NCBI GenBank assembly: GCA_963969395.1
Contig: OZ017798.1
Coordinates: 1,736,001-1,800,000, forward strand
DNA from: Pseudoscleropodium purum
Taxonomy: Eukaryota > Streptophyta > Bryopsida > Hypnales > Brachytheciaceae
DNA: 64,000 nucleotides
Reading direction: 5' to 3'
In this document: piece by piece, positions 25,244 through 37,838 of the stretch
Layout: every line of letters begins with the position of its first letter
Numbering within the stretch: position 1 is the first letter of the stretch
The notes under the pieces: model-generated
Told to the model about the DNA's origin: nothing
What the model saw: the letters and a program-made list of their open reading frames with translations, nothing else
Databases searched by the model: none
Program-made: the position numbers and the translations under genes

Positions 25244-25980
25244 GCGAACGTCCAGCCAGCCCCGCCTCCAGCTAGGTTAGGCTTCGTGGGGCCGACTTCC
25301 AAGGCCGGTGCTGGGAAATAATGGACTTCATTGAGCCCCGCATTATTTTTTCAATGACCTGTCAGCCAGCCCACAGCAGCACCCACCCAACTTCGAAGAT
25401 AATCAGTTAAAGGGACACTGATGTCGTAATGCAACTACGTTGGCCTTTTGACCAACAGGAAAGGGGAAGAAGAAGAAGACCTGTCCATCTGTCTGTCGAG
25501 ATTATGAGCACAAAATGGGTGTGTGGGGGGGGGGGGGGGGCACATGTGAAAATTAAAGAGCTTTTGGAAGGGCCATCCCGGCCATGATTTGCAAAAAAAC
25601 ACAGTCCGGCCGTACGCGACCTGGCTTATAAAAACATGGCCATTGTCTCGTCGCATTGATAATAGTGACTGATAATACATACACGTACACCTGGGAAAGA
25701 AAAAGAGGAAAGGAGGAGCCGGCACAATGGGAAGGGTGCACCAACGTGTGAGCCTCAAAGTGAGAGCCTACGAGCCTCGAATCTAGATACGCATTTGTAA
25801 CATGGACATCTATAACATCGGCGCAAGGTTTACGACTTAGAAATGTGAACTGACAAGGTTTGAGTTTGGAGCCTATGAGTGTACCAACTTCATGGCCTAG
25901 AAATGCGAACTTATGAGCCTTGAGATTGCAACCATTGAAAGTGAGTATAACATTTGTATTCATAATGGAAGTATTCTATA
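25100..25980. other. Balanced-composition spacer with microsatellites
   Basis: No gene is supported. The stretch holds a poly-T run at about 25128-25141, a TC dinucleotide run at about 25213-25243 and an uninterrupted G16 run at 25525-25540. Short direct repeats around TAGAAATG(T/C)GAACT occur at about 25838 and 25900. Overlapping minus-strand open frames of about 110-136 codons across 25435-25963 share this sequence in different frames and match no family. Confidence 0.45.
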
Positions 25981-25981
25981 A

Positions 25982-26295
25982 CCATTGATAGAAGGTGCTT
26001 CTAATATAGACACCTACAATAAGTGTACTAATAACATAAATATCTTATGATCATGGAAGGTGCTTGTAATGTAGGCACCTACTACAAATGTACTTATAAC
26101 ATAAATATCCTATGATCATGGAAGGTGCCTATAACGTAGGCACCTACATCAAGTGTGTCTATAACATATATACCTACAATGTAAGTATTCTAGAACTATA
26201 GAGGATGCCTATAATGTAGGCACCTAGTACAACAATGTATCTATAACATAAGTATCTTATGACCATAGAAGGTGCCTATAACATAGGTGCCTCGG
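25982..26295. repeat. Tandem repeat, ~5 units of ~65-80 bp
   Basis: Units contain GAAGGTGC(T/C)T, a TATAA-type step, TAGGCACCTA and then a TATAACATAAATATC...ATGATCATGG segment. Clear copies begin near 25982, 26056, 26120, 26200 and 26268, the last one partial. Units diverge by scattered substitutions and small indels, and there is no coding frame across the array. Confidence 0.75.
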
Positions 26296-26525
26296 CTCAT
26301 GGATTTAAGATCCTAAGCTCACATGTTAGCAACCTTGATTGCAAAGACAAGGGAAAAAAGTAGACAAGAGACAAGGAAAATGGGTGAATGATAGATCATA
26401 GGAATGCTTGTTGCGCTCTAGATTTTTGTCCTGAACGTCAAATGAAATAATTGAATGATATCTCTTTGGAATGAAAATGTGATGGATTTTGTGATAGGAA
26501 TCGTGAAAGGGATTGTGACACTTCA

Positions 26526-27768
26526 TACTAAACCTCTAAAGGACCAAAGCCATTTTTTGTGAAAAACTCTCAAAATTGCTACTATTGTCGTGTTCATCAA
26601 AATTTTCAAAAAAATGTTATTTTTGAAATCTAAGTATAGAATCTTGTAGTAGACTTGTGAAAATTTCACGAAATTTGACTATATGGAATAAAAAAGATAT
26701 TAATAATTGAAGGGAAAGTTTTTTTTTTCATTGGGCATGATAATTTCAGATGCCTTTGATCATTGATTATGGCAAATTTTTACAATATAGATTTGAAATT
26801 AAGAATTTATTATACTAAAAATAATATTAGCAATGTTTCCAAAAAATTTCAAGACAAAAGAAGATGTGGAGCACATTCCAAAAAATCTTGTGATGCAACA
26901 ATGTTGAAAAATTCACAATATACAAAATAATTTTTTGAGCACATTCGCCACCACATAATTTTGAAACTTGGAAATTCAAATATTGGATTGAAAGATATAC
27001 TAATGCTTTACAAAATCCAAGTTATTGGAAAAAAAAATCTTCTACTTCCTACAAAATTTAGAAGGACTGTATAAAGAATATATAGACAAGGCATTGGTCA
27101 ACCAACCAATAGGAAAAATTTGAACCCTAGGAGGGTTGTTAAGCTTTCATTTTTTGGCCCCTCATGGTGCAAGTACAAAATTTAATTTAATTTAATTTTT
27201 AATTTAAAAAAAATTTAATTAAATTTTTTTAAATTTTAAAATAATAAAACCTTATGTGACGCTAATGTAGTACTTATAGTGCTACATTAGATGCTAATTA
27301 CAAAAATAATAAAATAATCATATTTTCTCTTTAATTGTAGTGTTGGGGTTCAAAACTTGTAGACCTTCTGAGACCTAAAACTATTTCTAATGCTTTGGAA
27401 AATTAGTTCACCTACATTCTTGGTCTATTTCTTTGCATTGAGACTGTATAGACTTCCAGTTGTAGCCCTTTACCTATTGCCCACCAAAACCTTTGTCCTC
27501 CTAAACAATGCAGCTTGTGTACTTGCCCTTGGCCTTAGTCAACCAAATATTGGAAGTCAAACATGCCTTTCAAATTGAATTTTGCCTAAAATATCCTATA
27601 ATTTCTTCACCTACTATTAGATTGAAAGAAGAATCATATATTCATGAAGCTTTTGCAAAACTACACATTCTCAAAAAGTTTCATAAAAACAAGTAAAAAT
27701 TTAGCTCATAAGAAACTATCCAAAATTCAAATTGTCCTCTAAGGGGACAATGGTCCTTTAGGAATTAA
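26526..27768. mobile_element. TTAA-family element, enlarged by an internal insertion
   Basis: The left end CTAAACCTCTAAAGGACCA and the right end, reading TTAATTCCTAAAGGACCA on the minus strand (27751-27768), are family termini. The right end also shares the GTCC-CTAAGGGGACAATG block with the element at 51662-52583. At about 1.24 kb it is longer than its relatives; the AT-only stretch and small palindrome around 27180-27290 may be an insertion. Confidence 0.6.
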
Positions 27769-28639
27769 TATAATAGATGTATAGTACACAAACATGGTGT
27801 TTTGGAAGCATATATGGTAATTACACCCAAAATCAACATTGTCCATTGAAATGTGACATCGGCATTTGTACCAAAGAACGTCACGAAAATCTAGACATTG
27901 ATTACATAAGACTCTCAATCAAAACATGAGAGTATGAGAGCCAAGTGCTCATTTTTGTTAAATCTATAGATAGTAGTTTTTAAAAATTATAATTTATTCA
28001 TATGGTATTTACATATTGTATGCTAAAGTGCCATTGAATCTTCTTTCAATTGCCAATAAGGTACAATTAGAAAAAATATTTTACGATATGAACTATATTC
28101 AGTTGTAATTAATGATGGTACCTTGGTCACATTTTTTAGTGATCCATAATATACCCATGCCTTGGTGACATTCTTTGGTGATCCATAATATGTGTATGTC
28201 AAAATTTTGAGGATTGGTTTAAGAGTTTTTAAGAAATTATAATTTAAGCATAAATTAGTGTTAATTGCAATTCAAAATATAATTTACACCTAAATGCTCC
28301 TAAAAAAATCTTTATTTCAATTGGTGAACATATAGCAAATACATGATGTTTTATCTAAATAACTTTCCAATAATTCCAATGTTTTAATTTGTAAAGAATA
28401 ACCCTCAATAATAAAAAAAGAAATTGAAGGAGACAATTTATTTGCATTTAAAGATAAAAGTAGACATTAAGAATTCTAAAATAGGGATTTGTGTATTGAT
28501 GGGTTAAACATATATCAATGGTCTTCTTAGATGTCTATTTAGTAATTGTATTTTTTATGAATGTCTTTTAGAAATTTAAAATTCCTCAATACAATATTAA
28601 TTATCTAATGATTTTCTTACATTATCCTTTATATGCTAA

Positions 28640-28861
28640 CACTACAAGAAAAAGGGATGTTTTAAGTGAGTTTTTAAGTATAGTCTTGTACATAAGATTA
28701 TAAGTAATGTCCTTTCAAAAGATTTTCAGCAAAAATTTACTAGAAATACATGTGTTTTTAATAAAAGTCTATTGAAAATCTCCTTAAAGGTGATTATTTA
28801 TAATCTTGTGTTTAGGACTATACTTAAAAACTCACTTAAAACACCCCTTTCTCTTGTAGTG
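28640..28861. mobile_element. CACTA-type MITE hairpin with TAA target duplication
   Basis: The element starts CACTACAAGAAAAAGGG and ends CCCTTTCTCTTGTAGTG. The arms pair over about 65 bp (TTTTAAGTGAGTTTTTAAGT against ACTTAAAAACTCACTTAAAA, then AAGATTATAA against TTATAATCTT). TAA occurs directly before (28637-28639) and directly after (28862-28864). The CACTACAAGAAA terminus and the 3 bp duplication are the known signature of CACTA (EnSpm) transposons. At 222 bp it is a non-autonomous derivative. Confidence 0.92.
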
Positions 28862-28864
28862 TAA

Positions 28865-31800
28865 CAATTGTATAACAATATATTAGATAATTTTCAAATA
28901 TCCATATATGACTATTTAGGGCGATTCTATTGACTGATCATAATTGATTTAAAGAAAATCATAAATGTAGAATATGACTTCATTCAATATTATATACTTT
29001 ATATCTACTTTGACAATAGTGAAATTTAAAAAGTATAAGATAATCCAAGATAATTTAAGAAATCTATATGCAAAAAAACATTTTTATTTCTATTTCAATT
29101 ATTTCACTTTTATTTGATAGAGTTTCTAAGAATACATATTCTTCAACAAGAACCATTTGAAAACCAAATGAAATAGTTATAAAATTCTAAAAATATGATA
29201 AACATCTATATGCAAATATAAGTATATTTTTAGTATAAAACAATTATTATCTTATAAACTTCTTATGTTCATGGCATTGCTACATTGAACATTGGGGTTG
29301 GAAAAAAATGAAGAGGGTCTAAAGTTAAATCTTTGTCTTCTTACATACTCCCAAAGAATTTCTAGATTTTATAGTTATTACACATTCTTTGAAAGGTGAT
29401 TGTTTCTAGACAAAACTTTTGGTTGTCTTTACATTTCTACCTCTTTTACCATTGAGTGGTCATTTAGGGTCTTGTAGATTTAATGATTGATCTAGAGATC
29501 TTGAATCTCAAATCTTGTTCTTGTTTTTCATAATTAGGCCACTGAATTAGCAAATTAGATGTTAGTAGTGTGAAAAAACTCAATTAATCCAAATAGGCAT
29601 TATTTTGTTTGAACCCTAGTGAATGTAGTAGCTAATTTGGATCTAAGAAACTAGGTTGGAACCTAGAGTTGTTTGTGAGAATTAAAAGGCCAAGTTGGAA
29701 GTTGGTTTGGCAATGGTTTATTGGCTCCTATTAGGCTTTGGAGGTCTCTTTCTGTTTTTCACCCACTATGAGAATGAGTATGTGAGTTCCAATCCAAGTT
29801 GGTTGTGTTTGTTTTAGTTTTTGGAGTGAATGATGAAGAAATTGGTATTTTTGCAACTTTGAAATGATTTAGCAAATTGGATTATGTTACTATTATGTGT
29901 ATGTGTTACTATATGTATCAAAGTTGGAATGTCATTGTAGTCCAAATTAGATATTGTGTGTGAGCCTAAGTTATAATTATTTGTAATTGTGTGAATTGTT
30001 ATTGTATATAGGGATTGATGAATTGAATGTTGAGATTGTATACCAATTTGGATGCATGCCTTTTTTTTATGTATCATAATTGCTTAATTTGTTTGTTTCG
30101 TAGCAAATCTATATGAAATAGTCTCTTTGAGCGAACTTCAATACAATTTGGATTTCCTAATTGGATCTCCAAATCAAATTACCAGTCCTTAGCTAGTGAT
30201 CTAGGTTGTAGTTTCCTCTTGATGACAAAGTGCATTTACTACCATCTCATTGGTTGACTTTTATCCCTTTCTATTTAGGGATCATATCTAGTTTTTAAAG
30301 TTTACTTTGATTTCATACTACTCTCATAGCTTACTCTTAGATAGTCTAGTCAACTATTATATCTCAATGCATTTTCAGAAGAACTAACTAGTTTTATCCG
30401 TTTAACAACAACTCATCCGCTAATTTTTCAACATTAGGAAGTTTGGATCGACTCCATTGAGTATTTAGCTTCAATTGGTCATAAATAAATCACCTACATT
30501 TGGATCAATAAGTAGTGATAAATGTCGTAGGAAAATTCATTTATACTATAGCTCCAATGAATTTTGAAACTCAAGCTAAAACTTATAAGTCATACTCTTA
30601 TTCTTCAACAAGTACGCAAGTAGATATTTGACTCTTTTCCTATTGCTTGGGAGCTAAAGGTTTCATATTCTATTTCAATCCCATATAGGGTGTTCCGCAT
30701 TTCGCTATGGCCAACGTTTATTGTGGGTACGATAACTGGTACACTTGAGGGTGTGTGTTTCACAATATTTTTGTACTAAAGAAGTTCCTCACAATGGTCT
30801 AAAGTTTGCACTAGATATAGGTTGAACTTTCTTATAATGTTCTGAACACAAATCACTTATCACTTTAATGGGTAAATAGTCTAACATTTGGAATGTACCA
30901 TTGCTCCAAGTGGCAAAGAACTGACATCAATGTGCTAAACCTTCCCGCCATTGATGTAAGCTCTTGGAGAAGACCAATCTATTATCCTTAAAGTAATTTT
31001 TACCCATTGAGTGATGACCATTTAATTTGGTACCATTGGATATCTAAAGCCAACTTTGTCCTTGCTTATCGAGTACGGGACTTGTAGTTGACCTCTCTTT
31101 TCCTTTTACACTTGAAAGTTAATTTTCATACAATTTGTGGAAAACTTTGCATGCCCTATTATATTTTGGGAGGCTTGTACCCTACAAAAATTGTCTATTT
31201 GAGATTTTTCCTTGAGCTTTTGAAATATAAAAATGCCATTGGAAATTTCTTGCACAAATCAATATTGAGGGTCTTAATTCTATCTTGATGGTTAATCATT
31301 GAAAAGTGAGCTACTTGCTATTTGTTAAATCCTAAATGCCCAAGGCCTTTCTAGAGATTCTATAAATTTGCTCTAAATTGAACAAAAAGCAAATATTTCA
31401 ATAAGTTGTGTCAATTTTTTTTGAATTGTAATCACAATATACAAATTCAAACTAGATATGCTAGAGATCACACAAGAGAGGAAAACATAGCAATATCACT
31501 TATGGATTGAAAGATTATAATGTTTGATCACAAGGGTGTTAAATTTGTGAAAGTGATTTGAAGTCTTTCAATCCTCTTTTCACATGTCAAATTTAAAAAT
31601 TGGTCACCAAAAAAATATGAGGTTAAAGGGCCTAACATGCATAATTCCAATCAATTTATGGCTTCCCATAATCTCTTCTACAATTTTTTTAAATGAATTT
31701 CTAATATGATTTTTTTCCAAGATCTAGTGTATTTGAGGTTCATTTCCAAGAGCTCTCAACACTACGGAGAGTCAAGATTGCTATGAATATCCTTGTACAA

Positions 31801-34090
31801 AATCTTAAATAGAAAAAAACAAAATCAATCATTTTTAAAATCAAATTTTTGATGCTAAAACTAGACTTCAAGAAGAATTTATTGAAAACACAAACTATGA
31901 AAAATAGTAACTTGGTTAGGTTTTATTTCACTTCAAAGTATTGTTGACACTAAAATTTTGTGCCTCAAGCATTTAGGAGTTAAGCATTGAAAACATCCTC
32001 AAACAATTTTGGATCTAGTCATTAGGATTGGCAAATAAGGTAGCTTGTTTATATTTTGTCTGTGTTCTACAAGAATAGATTCTAGATTATACCATGAATT
32101 GCTACTATAGGAATGAAAAACTATTCAATGATGAATTGGTGTCGATTTAGAATTACTATTGCATGATTTTATGAGTGGTTTGGGGTTGAGTTAGAAGTAG
32201 ACAAAATTTCCATATAAATAATATAGAGTTATGAGTGGTGGGACACTTAGTGCCATCCTAGGCAAGTAAGGTAGACCAATTCAATTCCATCATCCTACTC
32301 TTATCTTCAATTCCATCCCCTAAAACATCCAAATCTATTGATTTGTAGACAAAATCACTACATCAATCCTAAGAAGGAATAATGTGACAATGGAGAATAC
32401 TCAAGTACTTTCTTTGTCCCCAAATGATCTTCCTTTTCGACAAAATGTTCCAGATTAAGGTTAAAAATAACATTTTCAAGACCCATTTTGCGTTGTAAGT
32501 AGAGTTTGATGCACTCTAATGTTTGAGAAACTTTGAGTTCAAAGTCCTTTTTAAAGTATAGTTTTGAAGTATTGGAAACAAGAATTTTGGGGGCATTTTC
32601 AAAGAGCACCAATAGGCATTTAATTGTTGAGTGTGAAGTCATCATTTTATGGATATTTAGTGGGCCCAAGACCACATGCAAACCTTTGTTTTGCCTCCCA
32701 AAGCTTCATCTCCTTCAATTGGACAATACTCAAAGAGATGCATAAAATAAAAACAAATAGTGTTGATTGATCCCTTCAATCATTTCATTTGTCTTTTGAT
32801 TGATGATTGCATGAGTAGAAGGGAGACTATTGCTTGGAAATGTTCTATTAGTATTTGATAACATTCAAAAGGCAAATCTAAACAATTCAGAATGTCACAA
32901 GTGCATTAAAAAGATCATTTTGGAATAAGAAATTGAAGCTGATAAGATCAATATCAAATAGAGGGAAGTCAATGAGTATTTTTGTAGTTTCAATGCTAAC
33001 CATTTCAAAAATCCACAAAAATTACAATCATAATCAAAAAATTATAATTCCACTTAGTTTTGATTTGTCAAAGCACACACCTCCAAAAGATGTGTCCCCC
33101 TCTTAGAACTGGTCTAAAGATATTGAGATTGCAAATCAAGATGGCAATAGGCTTGTCCATCTTACATGCAACATATTCTAGTTGAAGGTTTGCACCCCTT
33201 CATTTTTTAACTCCATTTGAACCATTGATGGACACCTGTTTGACATTTAATGGCTTTACCTATGGTCTTGAATAGCACCCTTGAATAGCACCCTAATGCT
33301 GCAAGCTTTAGAAAATCATTTCTATTTTGATTTAGGTATAAAAATTGCAAATCAAATTGCGATAGGTGTGTCTCCCTTTCTCTCTCCCTGAAAATTTGTT
33401 AGAAAATGCTTTGATCCACATAGAAGATATCCTAAGCCCAATATGCTCTTCAATGACCACCTTATGCACCCCCCTACCGTAAGACAAGAAATTATGCTGG
33501 CGGCTCTCAGCAATTTCAGAAGGGTAAACGATGCGTTATGAATCGAGCATGGCTTGCAAGTTTCGTGAGGTAAAACCGCACTCCTCGAAATCTAGAGGTA
33601 AGTGGAACAAACGGATCATTGTTTCAACTGCATGCAACTTCGCTCGCCAGCCATACACCCATCACCTGATTGGTGCGACCTGTATTCCTCAGACATTTCA
33701 CCTCTTGCTCATAGTGCAGAATTTACGCCCGAAGGTTTGCTTCAGCGTCATCGACAGATCAACACGCTTCTAAAAGCATCCAAAGAGAGTAGAATTTCCT
33801 TACCGTCGGGGAAAACTGTATCTTCAAATCACCCTGTGTCAGTCTCCTTTATGTAAGGGGTGTATTCCGCAACACTAAGAACGATATGCAAACAATAACG
33901 TATCAACTACCTATGGAAAAATGAGCCATTGCCAAGACCAAAGATTAATGAACAAGTGTCTTTGGATCTTTGCACGGTAGATTGCAACCTGAGACACTTT
34001 CACACTCTTAATGGCACATCAGCATATAAGAAATTAACTTTCTGCTCTCGGGAATACCTTCCAACCTTCCTATTTTTAGGTCGATGTAAT
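28865..34090. other. AT-rich intergenic block, no gene supported
   Basis: From 28865 to about 33480 the sequence is AT-rich, without coding frames of credible length and without a repeat family that I could delimit. From about 33480 to 34090 composition becomes more balanced; this is the region just downstream of the RUB-conjugating enzyme stop codon and probably includes its 3' untranslated region. The short open frames there are on the opposite strand and match nothing recognisable. Confidence 0.4.
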
Positions 34091-35572
34091 TTATATGCAT
34101 CGAGGAAAATGAGTGCCCCCAACGTAACCGCCAGCCAATGATCTTCGCACACTTTGCTCAAACTGACGAGGATTATCTCTCAAAACTTCTGCAGCCTCAT
34201 GATTGAGAGGGTCATCAGGATTGGGATCCTGAGAAACAAGCACTTATTAGGCACCAGTGATAGTGGTTATACTCGACTCCACTTAGATCCCCATAGAGAC
34301 ACAAAATCAACATCTCCTTGCGTGTGTAGTGAAAAATCACTTCCGGCTAGTAAACAGGAAAGAAGTGCTTACCAAAAACAGATATTGAAGGCCGTAAATG
34401 ATGGAGTTGATACTAAGAACGGGCTTCCAATCCTCACGGAGAATATTCAAACAGACATTACCCTCCAGATCTATGTTTGGATGGTATACCTGCACCAATA
34501 TAACTTCCTTGCATCAGGATAATCTTTTGTCAAAAAATCAAAGAAAAATAACTGGGTCTCCTGCATCTTTCTGTTCACCTAAACAATTAAAATACAACGA
34601 TCTTTCTGTTCTCTTACCTTCGTCTTACATTTCACCTTAGGCGCTTCATGAGGATACACCTGTGAGATTGAGAAGCTGAAGACAAATGTGCCACCCCTGT
34701 AAACCCAGAAGCATCCAACGACAACATGTCAGCTCCAGAAACATCTGTCGAAAACATATTAAAGAATCTCATAACCAATTAAGTCATTTATTAGAGCTTT
34801 CTCAAGGTCATCCCTGCGCTTAGGAAACGACTGCAGCCCTTGGAGGACTCGGGAAGGCTCAGATATCGATGTCCATTGCTTCTAAGAAGCAATAAAGGAG
34901 ACCGTAAACAGGAAAAGGGTCCAAGAACTTACTGGTAGTAACCCTCATCTGGCCGTATGGTGATCTCAAAGCTGAGAAGATTATCCTTGCCATTCGGGAA
35001 GTGAATAGAAATAGTCTTGGCCAAATTCAACTCACTTATATCTGCAATATCAACCCAGACTTGTTAAACCCTGGTCATAACGAGGGATAGACCGAATCGA
35101 GATTTCAAACAATAGCGGAATTCGAAGCACGGGGACAAAAAAAAAAGGCACAAAACTGAATCATAAGAAAAGACAAAACTGGAGTGAAAAGATCTGATAT
35201 ACAGTGACTTCCAAAAAAAAAGTGAAGAAGCTCTTACGAAACCAACAATTGCAGGTCAGAAGCAAATACCACGCAACGAGAAAACTTGGCATAAACAGAG
35301 AGACAGAGAAAGATGACGACATATTGAGATTCAAGGAACAATAGGTCACCAAAATGCAAACTGCAGGACAGAAAACCCTAACTCATCAACAAACAAGCCA
35401 AAGTCGAGTAATTTTTAACGATCACAATGAAACTTGAACGAAAACAAGGAAAACGTGCACCAACACCTTTCTGGACCCGCAATTCGCCAGCACTTTGCTT
35501 CTTGATGGGACGGCCATTATTATTCTTAGCATCCTCTTTTTGCTTCTGCTTCACACTAAATAGCTTAATCAT
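34091..35572 (-). CDS. RCE1: NEDD8/RUB-conjugating enzyme E2 (UBC12/RCE1 type)
   Basis: This E2 enzyme accepts RUB/NEDD8 from its E1 (AXR1-ECR1 in plants) as a thioester and passes it to cullins, which activates cullin-RING ubiquitin ligases. Five minus-strand exons join in phase: 35467-35572, 34933-35041, 34618-34696, 34373-34489 and 34091-34228. They total 549 bp, or 182 aa, which is normal for the family. The N-terminus [11 protein letters not shown] is the UBC12-specific extension that docks on the E1. The UBC fold follows, with the HPN motif at residues 101-103 and the catalytic cysteine at about 111 in [13 protein letters not shown]. The C-terminus is [13 protein letters not shown]. Introns are 425, 236, 128 and 144 bp with GT-AG borders. 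All key residues are present, so the gene looks intact. Confidence 0.96.
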
Positions 35573-36733
35573 CGTGCTCCCTCAGCCCTTCTGCAAGATT
35601 TAACACTCCTAACACTTAGTGCACACTCACCATTAACCATAACACCATTATCACATTCAGCCCTAACTTGAACAGGACTACCATACCAACACAAATCCAC
35701 TGAAACCGACACGCAAGCCCCATTACAACTACGAGTATTACCAATTCGCCTCCTCAGTACCGAAAAAAACATAAATCGCAGAGCGCACCCGATTTTTAAC
35801 AATCATATCAAAGTAAATCACCACGACTCCCGATCCAGGTCTGCCGCCTTCTCAAAATTGAATTCATTCAGCTCTAATTCGTGTAGATAAGACATAAACG
35901 ACACTTCCATTCACTCACAATAACACCAATTTCTTCGAACTACTAAGTTAAGCGATGCAACCTCAAAATTCGCGTAACCTAGAGCCACATCTCCCTACCA
36001 GAATATTCCTCAAATCTGCCACACCTAGTCACCTAAATCCCCCTGACAAGCACCGATTCACCACCACAAGCACATCAACCGCCGTGCACACGAATCCCGC
36101 ACTCGGAGTAGAAGTAGCATCTCGCATGGAGATGTCTCCCCAAAGAAAACGCAATAGGAAACCTGCACTGGCAAAGAAGATTGTGAAGTACAGGATGATA
36201 CAGAGCAATATGCGAAGGCGAAATCGTACCTTAATGAGGAAGCGTGTGTCCAGGTAGAAAGAAACGGGGACGAAGTGGAGTAAGCTCTGACGGAAGCGTG
36301 AGAGGAGTAAGTATGGCGCAGACTGCGAAGGAGAACATACAAACACAACTGGTGAGAATAGGAGGTCGCAAGACACAGAGCGATGGAGTGTTTCTAGGGC
36401 TTTCCACGGGACGAAGAAGAAGACGACGACGAAGCCCCGCATCATAGGAGACGACGGAGACGACGAAGACGACGAACAAACGAACGAACGATGTTCGGGA
36501 CAGCTGACTGACAGCCGCTGTCGTTGGATGAAATGCCCAAATTATCGATTCAAATTTGAAAGGGTATGGACAAAAATTAAGGTAACTGCTGCACCTAATC
36601 GCAACCCCTTTCTAAAACTGAGAGTCTAGGGTTGCTTTTGGGATTTACCTATTTTCAATTCTTCAAAAATTCAAATGAACTCCAAAAAATATCTTGTAAG
36701 AAAATCTAAAATCTGGTCGTCTCTTCATCGGGA
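35573..36733. other. Upstream region and likely 5' leader of the RUB E2
   Basis: Composition is balanced, consistent with promoter and 5' UTR of the minus-strand gene. On the minus strand a CCCTAGAAA motif (complement near 36391-36400) and a CT/GTC-rich run at about 36410-36490 are the kind of sequence seen near plant transcription starts. Several overlapping open frames of 80-138 codons on both strands across 35955-36479 are low-complexity shadows of this GAC/GTC-rich DNA and resemble no family. Confidence 0.4.
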
Positions 36734-36850
36734 GTGAATTCCTCGTTCGTTGGATTGCAGTTCTCGTTCGTTGGGTTTCAATTCTCGTTCGTTGGGTTGC
36801 AATTCTCGTTCGTTGAGTTGCAATTCTCGTTCGTTTTCTCGTTCGTTCGT
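36734..36850. repeat. Minisatellite, ~21 bp unit, 5-6 copies
   Basis: The unit is close to TTCTCGTTCGTTGGGTTGCAA. Copies are adjacent from about 36739 to 36845; the last ones are shortened to TTCTCGTTCGTT. Because 21 is a multiple of three it creates a repetitive open frame (VGLQFSF units), which I regard as a by-product. Confidence 0.88.
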
Positions 36851-37506
36851 GGCGCCAGCAGCCAGCGACCTGTTCCTTTGGACCTCCTTAGGCCGGCACG
36901 GCACCTAATAAATTTACTGTATCTCGTGATGAACGAGTCAGGCCCAAAGCCTGAAGAAGGCTGCCTGCCCGCCTGTGTTTCGGAATGGAACAGTTCTGGC
37001 TGATGAGATGAATCCGGCCCTGTTTTGGGGGGAGGAAGCCGGCCGGCTGCCTGCCTCCCTGTGTGGGCTGCTGCCGTGTGTTCAGCTCTTCACTTAACTT
37101 ATCATATCATTTTCTCTTCGACTGATATGATATGATATGATAGTTGTGTCACTCCGTCGCGTCGTCTCTATCATTTGAGATCGCTATTTTTTTAGTTTCT
37201 TTCTTGGAGGAAATGACTGAGGAATCATATCATTATTATGCTTTCATTTCGTGCAATTCCAGTAAGTTTTAGTCGGTGCTCCTGCTGCAGATATTATGTT
37301 CTGTTCTGCATGAGACTGCCGGCTTGCCATTTGGGACCACAGACAGACAGACGAAGGCGTCAGCAGCCACGCCACTTCGGTGCTGCCTGTTTGGGTCAAT
37401 CTGATGACTATCTGAGCCTCCGAGGGAGGTGGGCAAGCTGGGTGGTGGCATCGATTGGATTGGATTGGATTGGGGTGGGGAGTATCTTACTACAGTGCGT
37501 AACCTC
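36851..37506. other. Spacer with short repeats, no gene supported
   Basis: This balanced-composition stretch holds a TGATATGATATGATATGATA run at about 37122-37141, facing an inverted TATCATATCA near 37100, and a GGATT run at about 37453-37472. Open frames near 37238-37525 match no family. Confidence 0.4.
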
Positions 37507-37838
37507 TAAGGTAGGAGGTTCATAAACCAACCATTTAAGAGCTGGAACTGATTTTTGGGAAGGTGAAACTTCTTCAAATTGATTTTTCAGAAAATTTTCC
37601 TTGAAAGACAAGTGGAATTGACATCTAACACAAGCCGTTTCATATTTTTTGGAGCTTTGTGGAATTAGTTATGAAATTTTGAAGTTGAGGTGGCATAGGT
37701 TCTAATAGCGTCTACTTCCTAAAATGTACATTGTTTGTACATGGTTGAAGGCAATAAGAAAGCAGCATGTATAGGGAGTGTACATTTAAGGAGGTGGATG
37801 CTTTTAGAGCCTATGTGCTTTTGGAACCTCCTACCTTA
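37507..37838 (-). mobile_element. AGGTAGGAGG-family MITE, 332 bp, best-preserved ends
   Basis: The left terminus TAAGGTAGGAGGTTC (37507-37521) and the right terminus GAACCTCCTACCTTA (37824-37838) are a perfect 15 bp inverted pair; the outermost TA on each side could be a TA target duplication. It is inverted relative to the copy at 41527. Inside, a further inverted repeat joins TTCCTAAAATGTACA with TGTACATTTAAGGAGG. There is no coding frame. Confidence 0.85.

Noticed and set aside
36029..36479. Hydrophobic 138-codon and neighbouring frames upstream of the RUB E2
   Set aside because: They arise in GTC/CTT-rich leader DNA, overlap each other in several frames, and match nothing.
36734..37003. 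89-codon frame across the minisatellite
   Set aside because: It is created by the 21 bp unit length and has no other coding feature.
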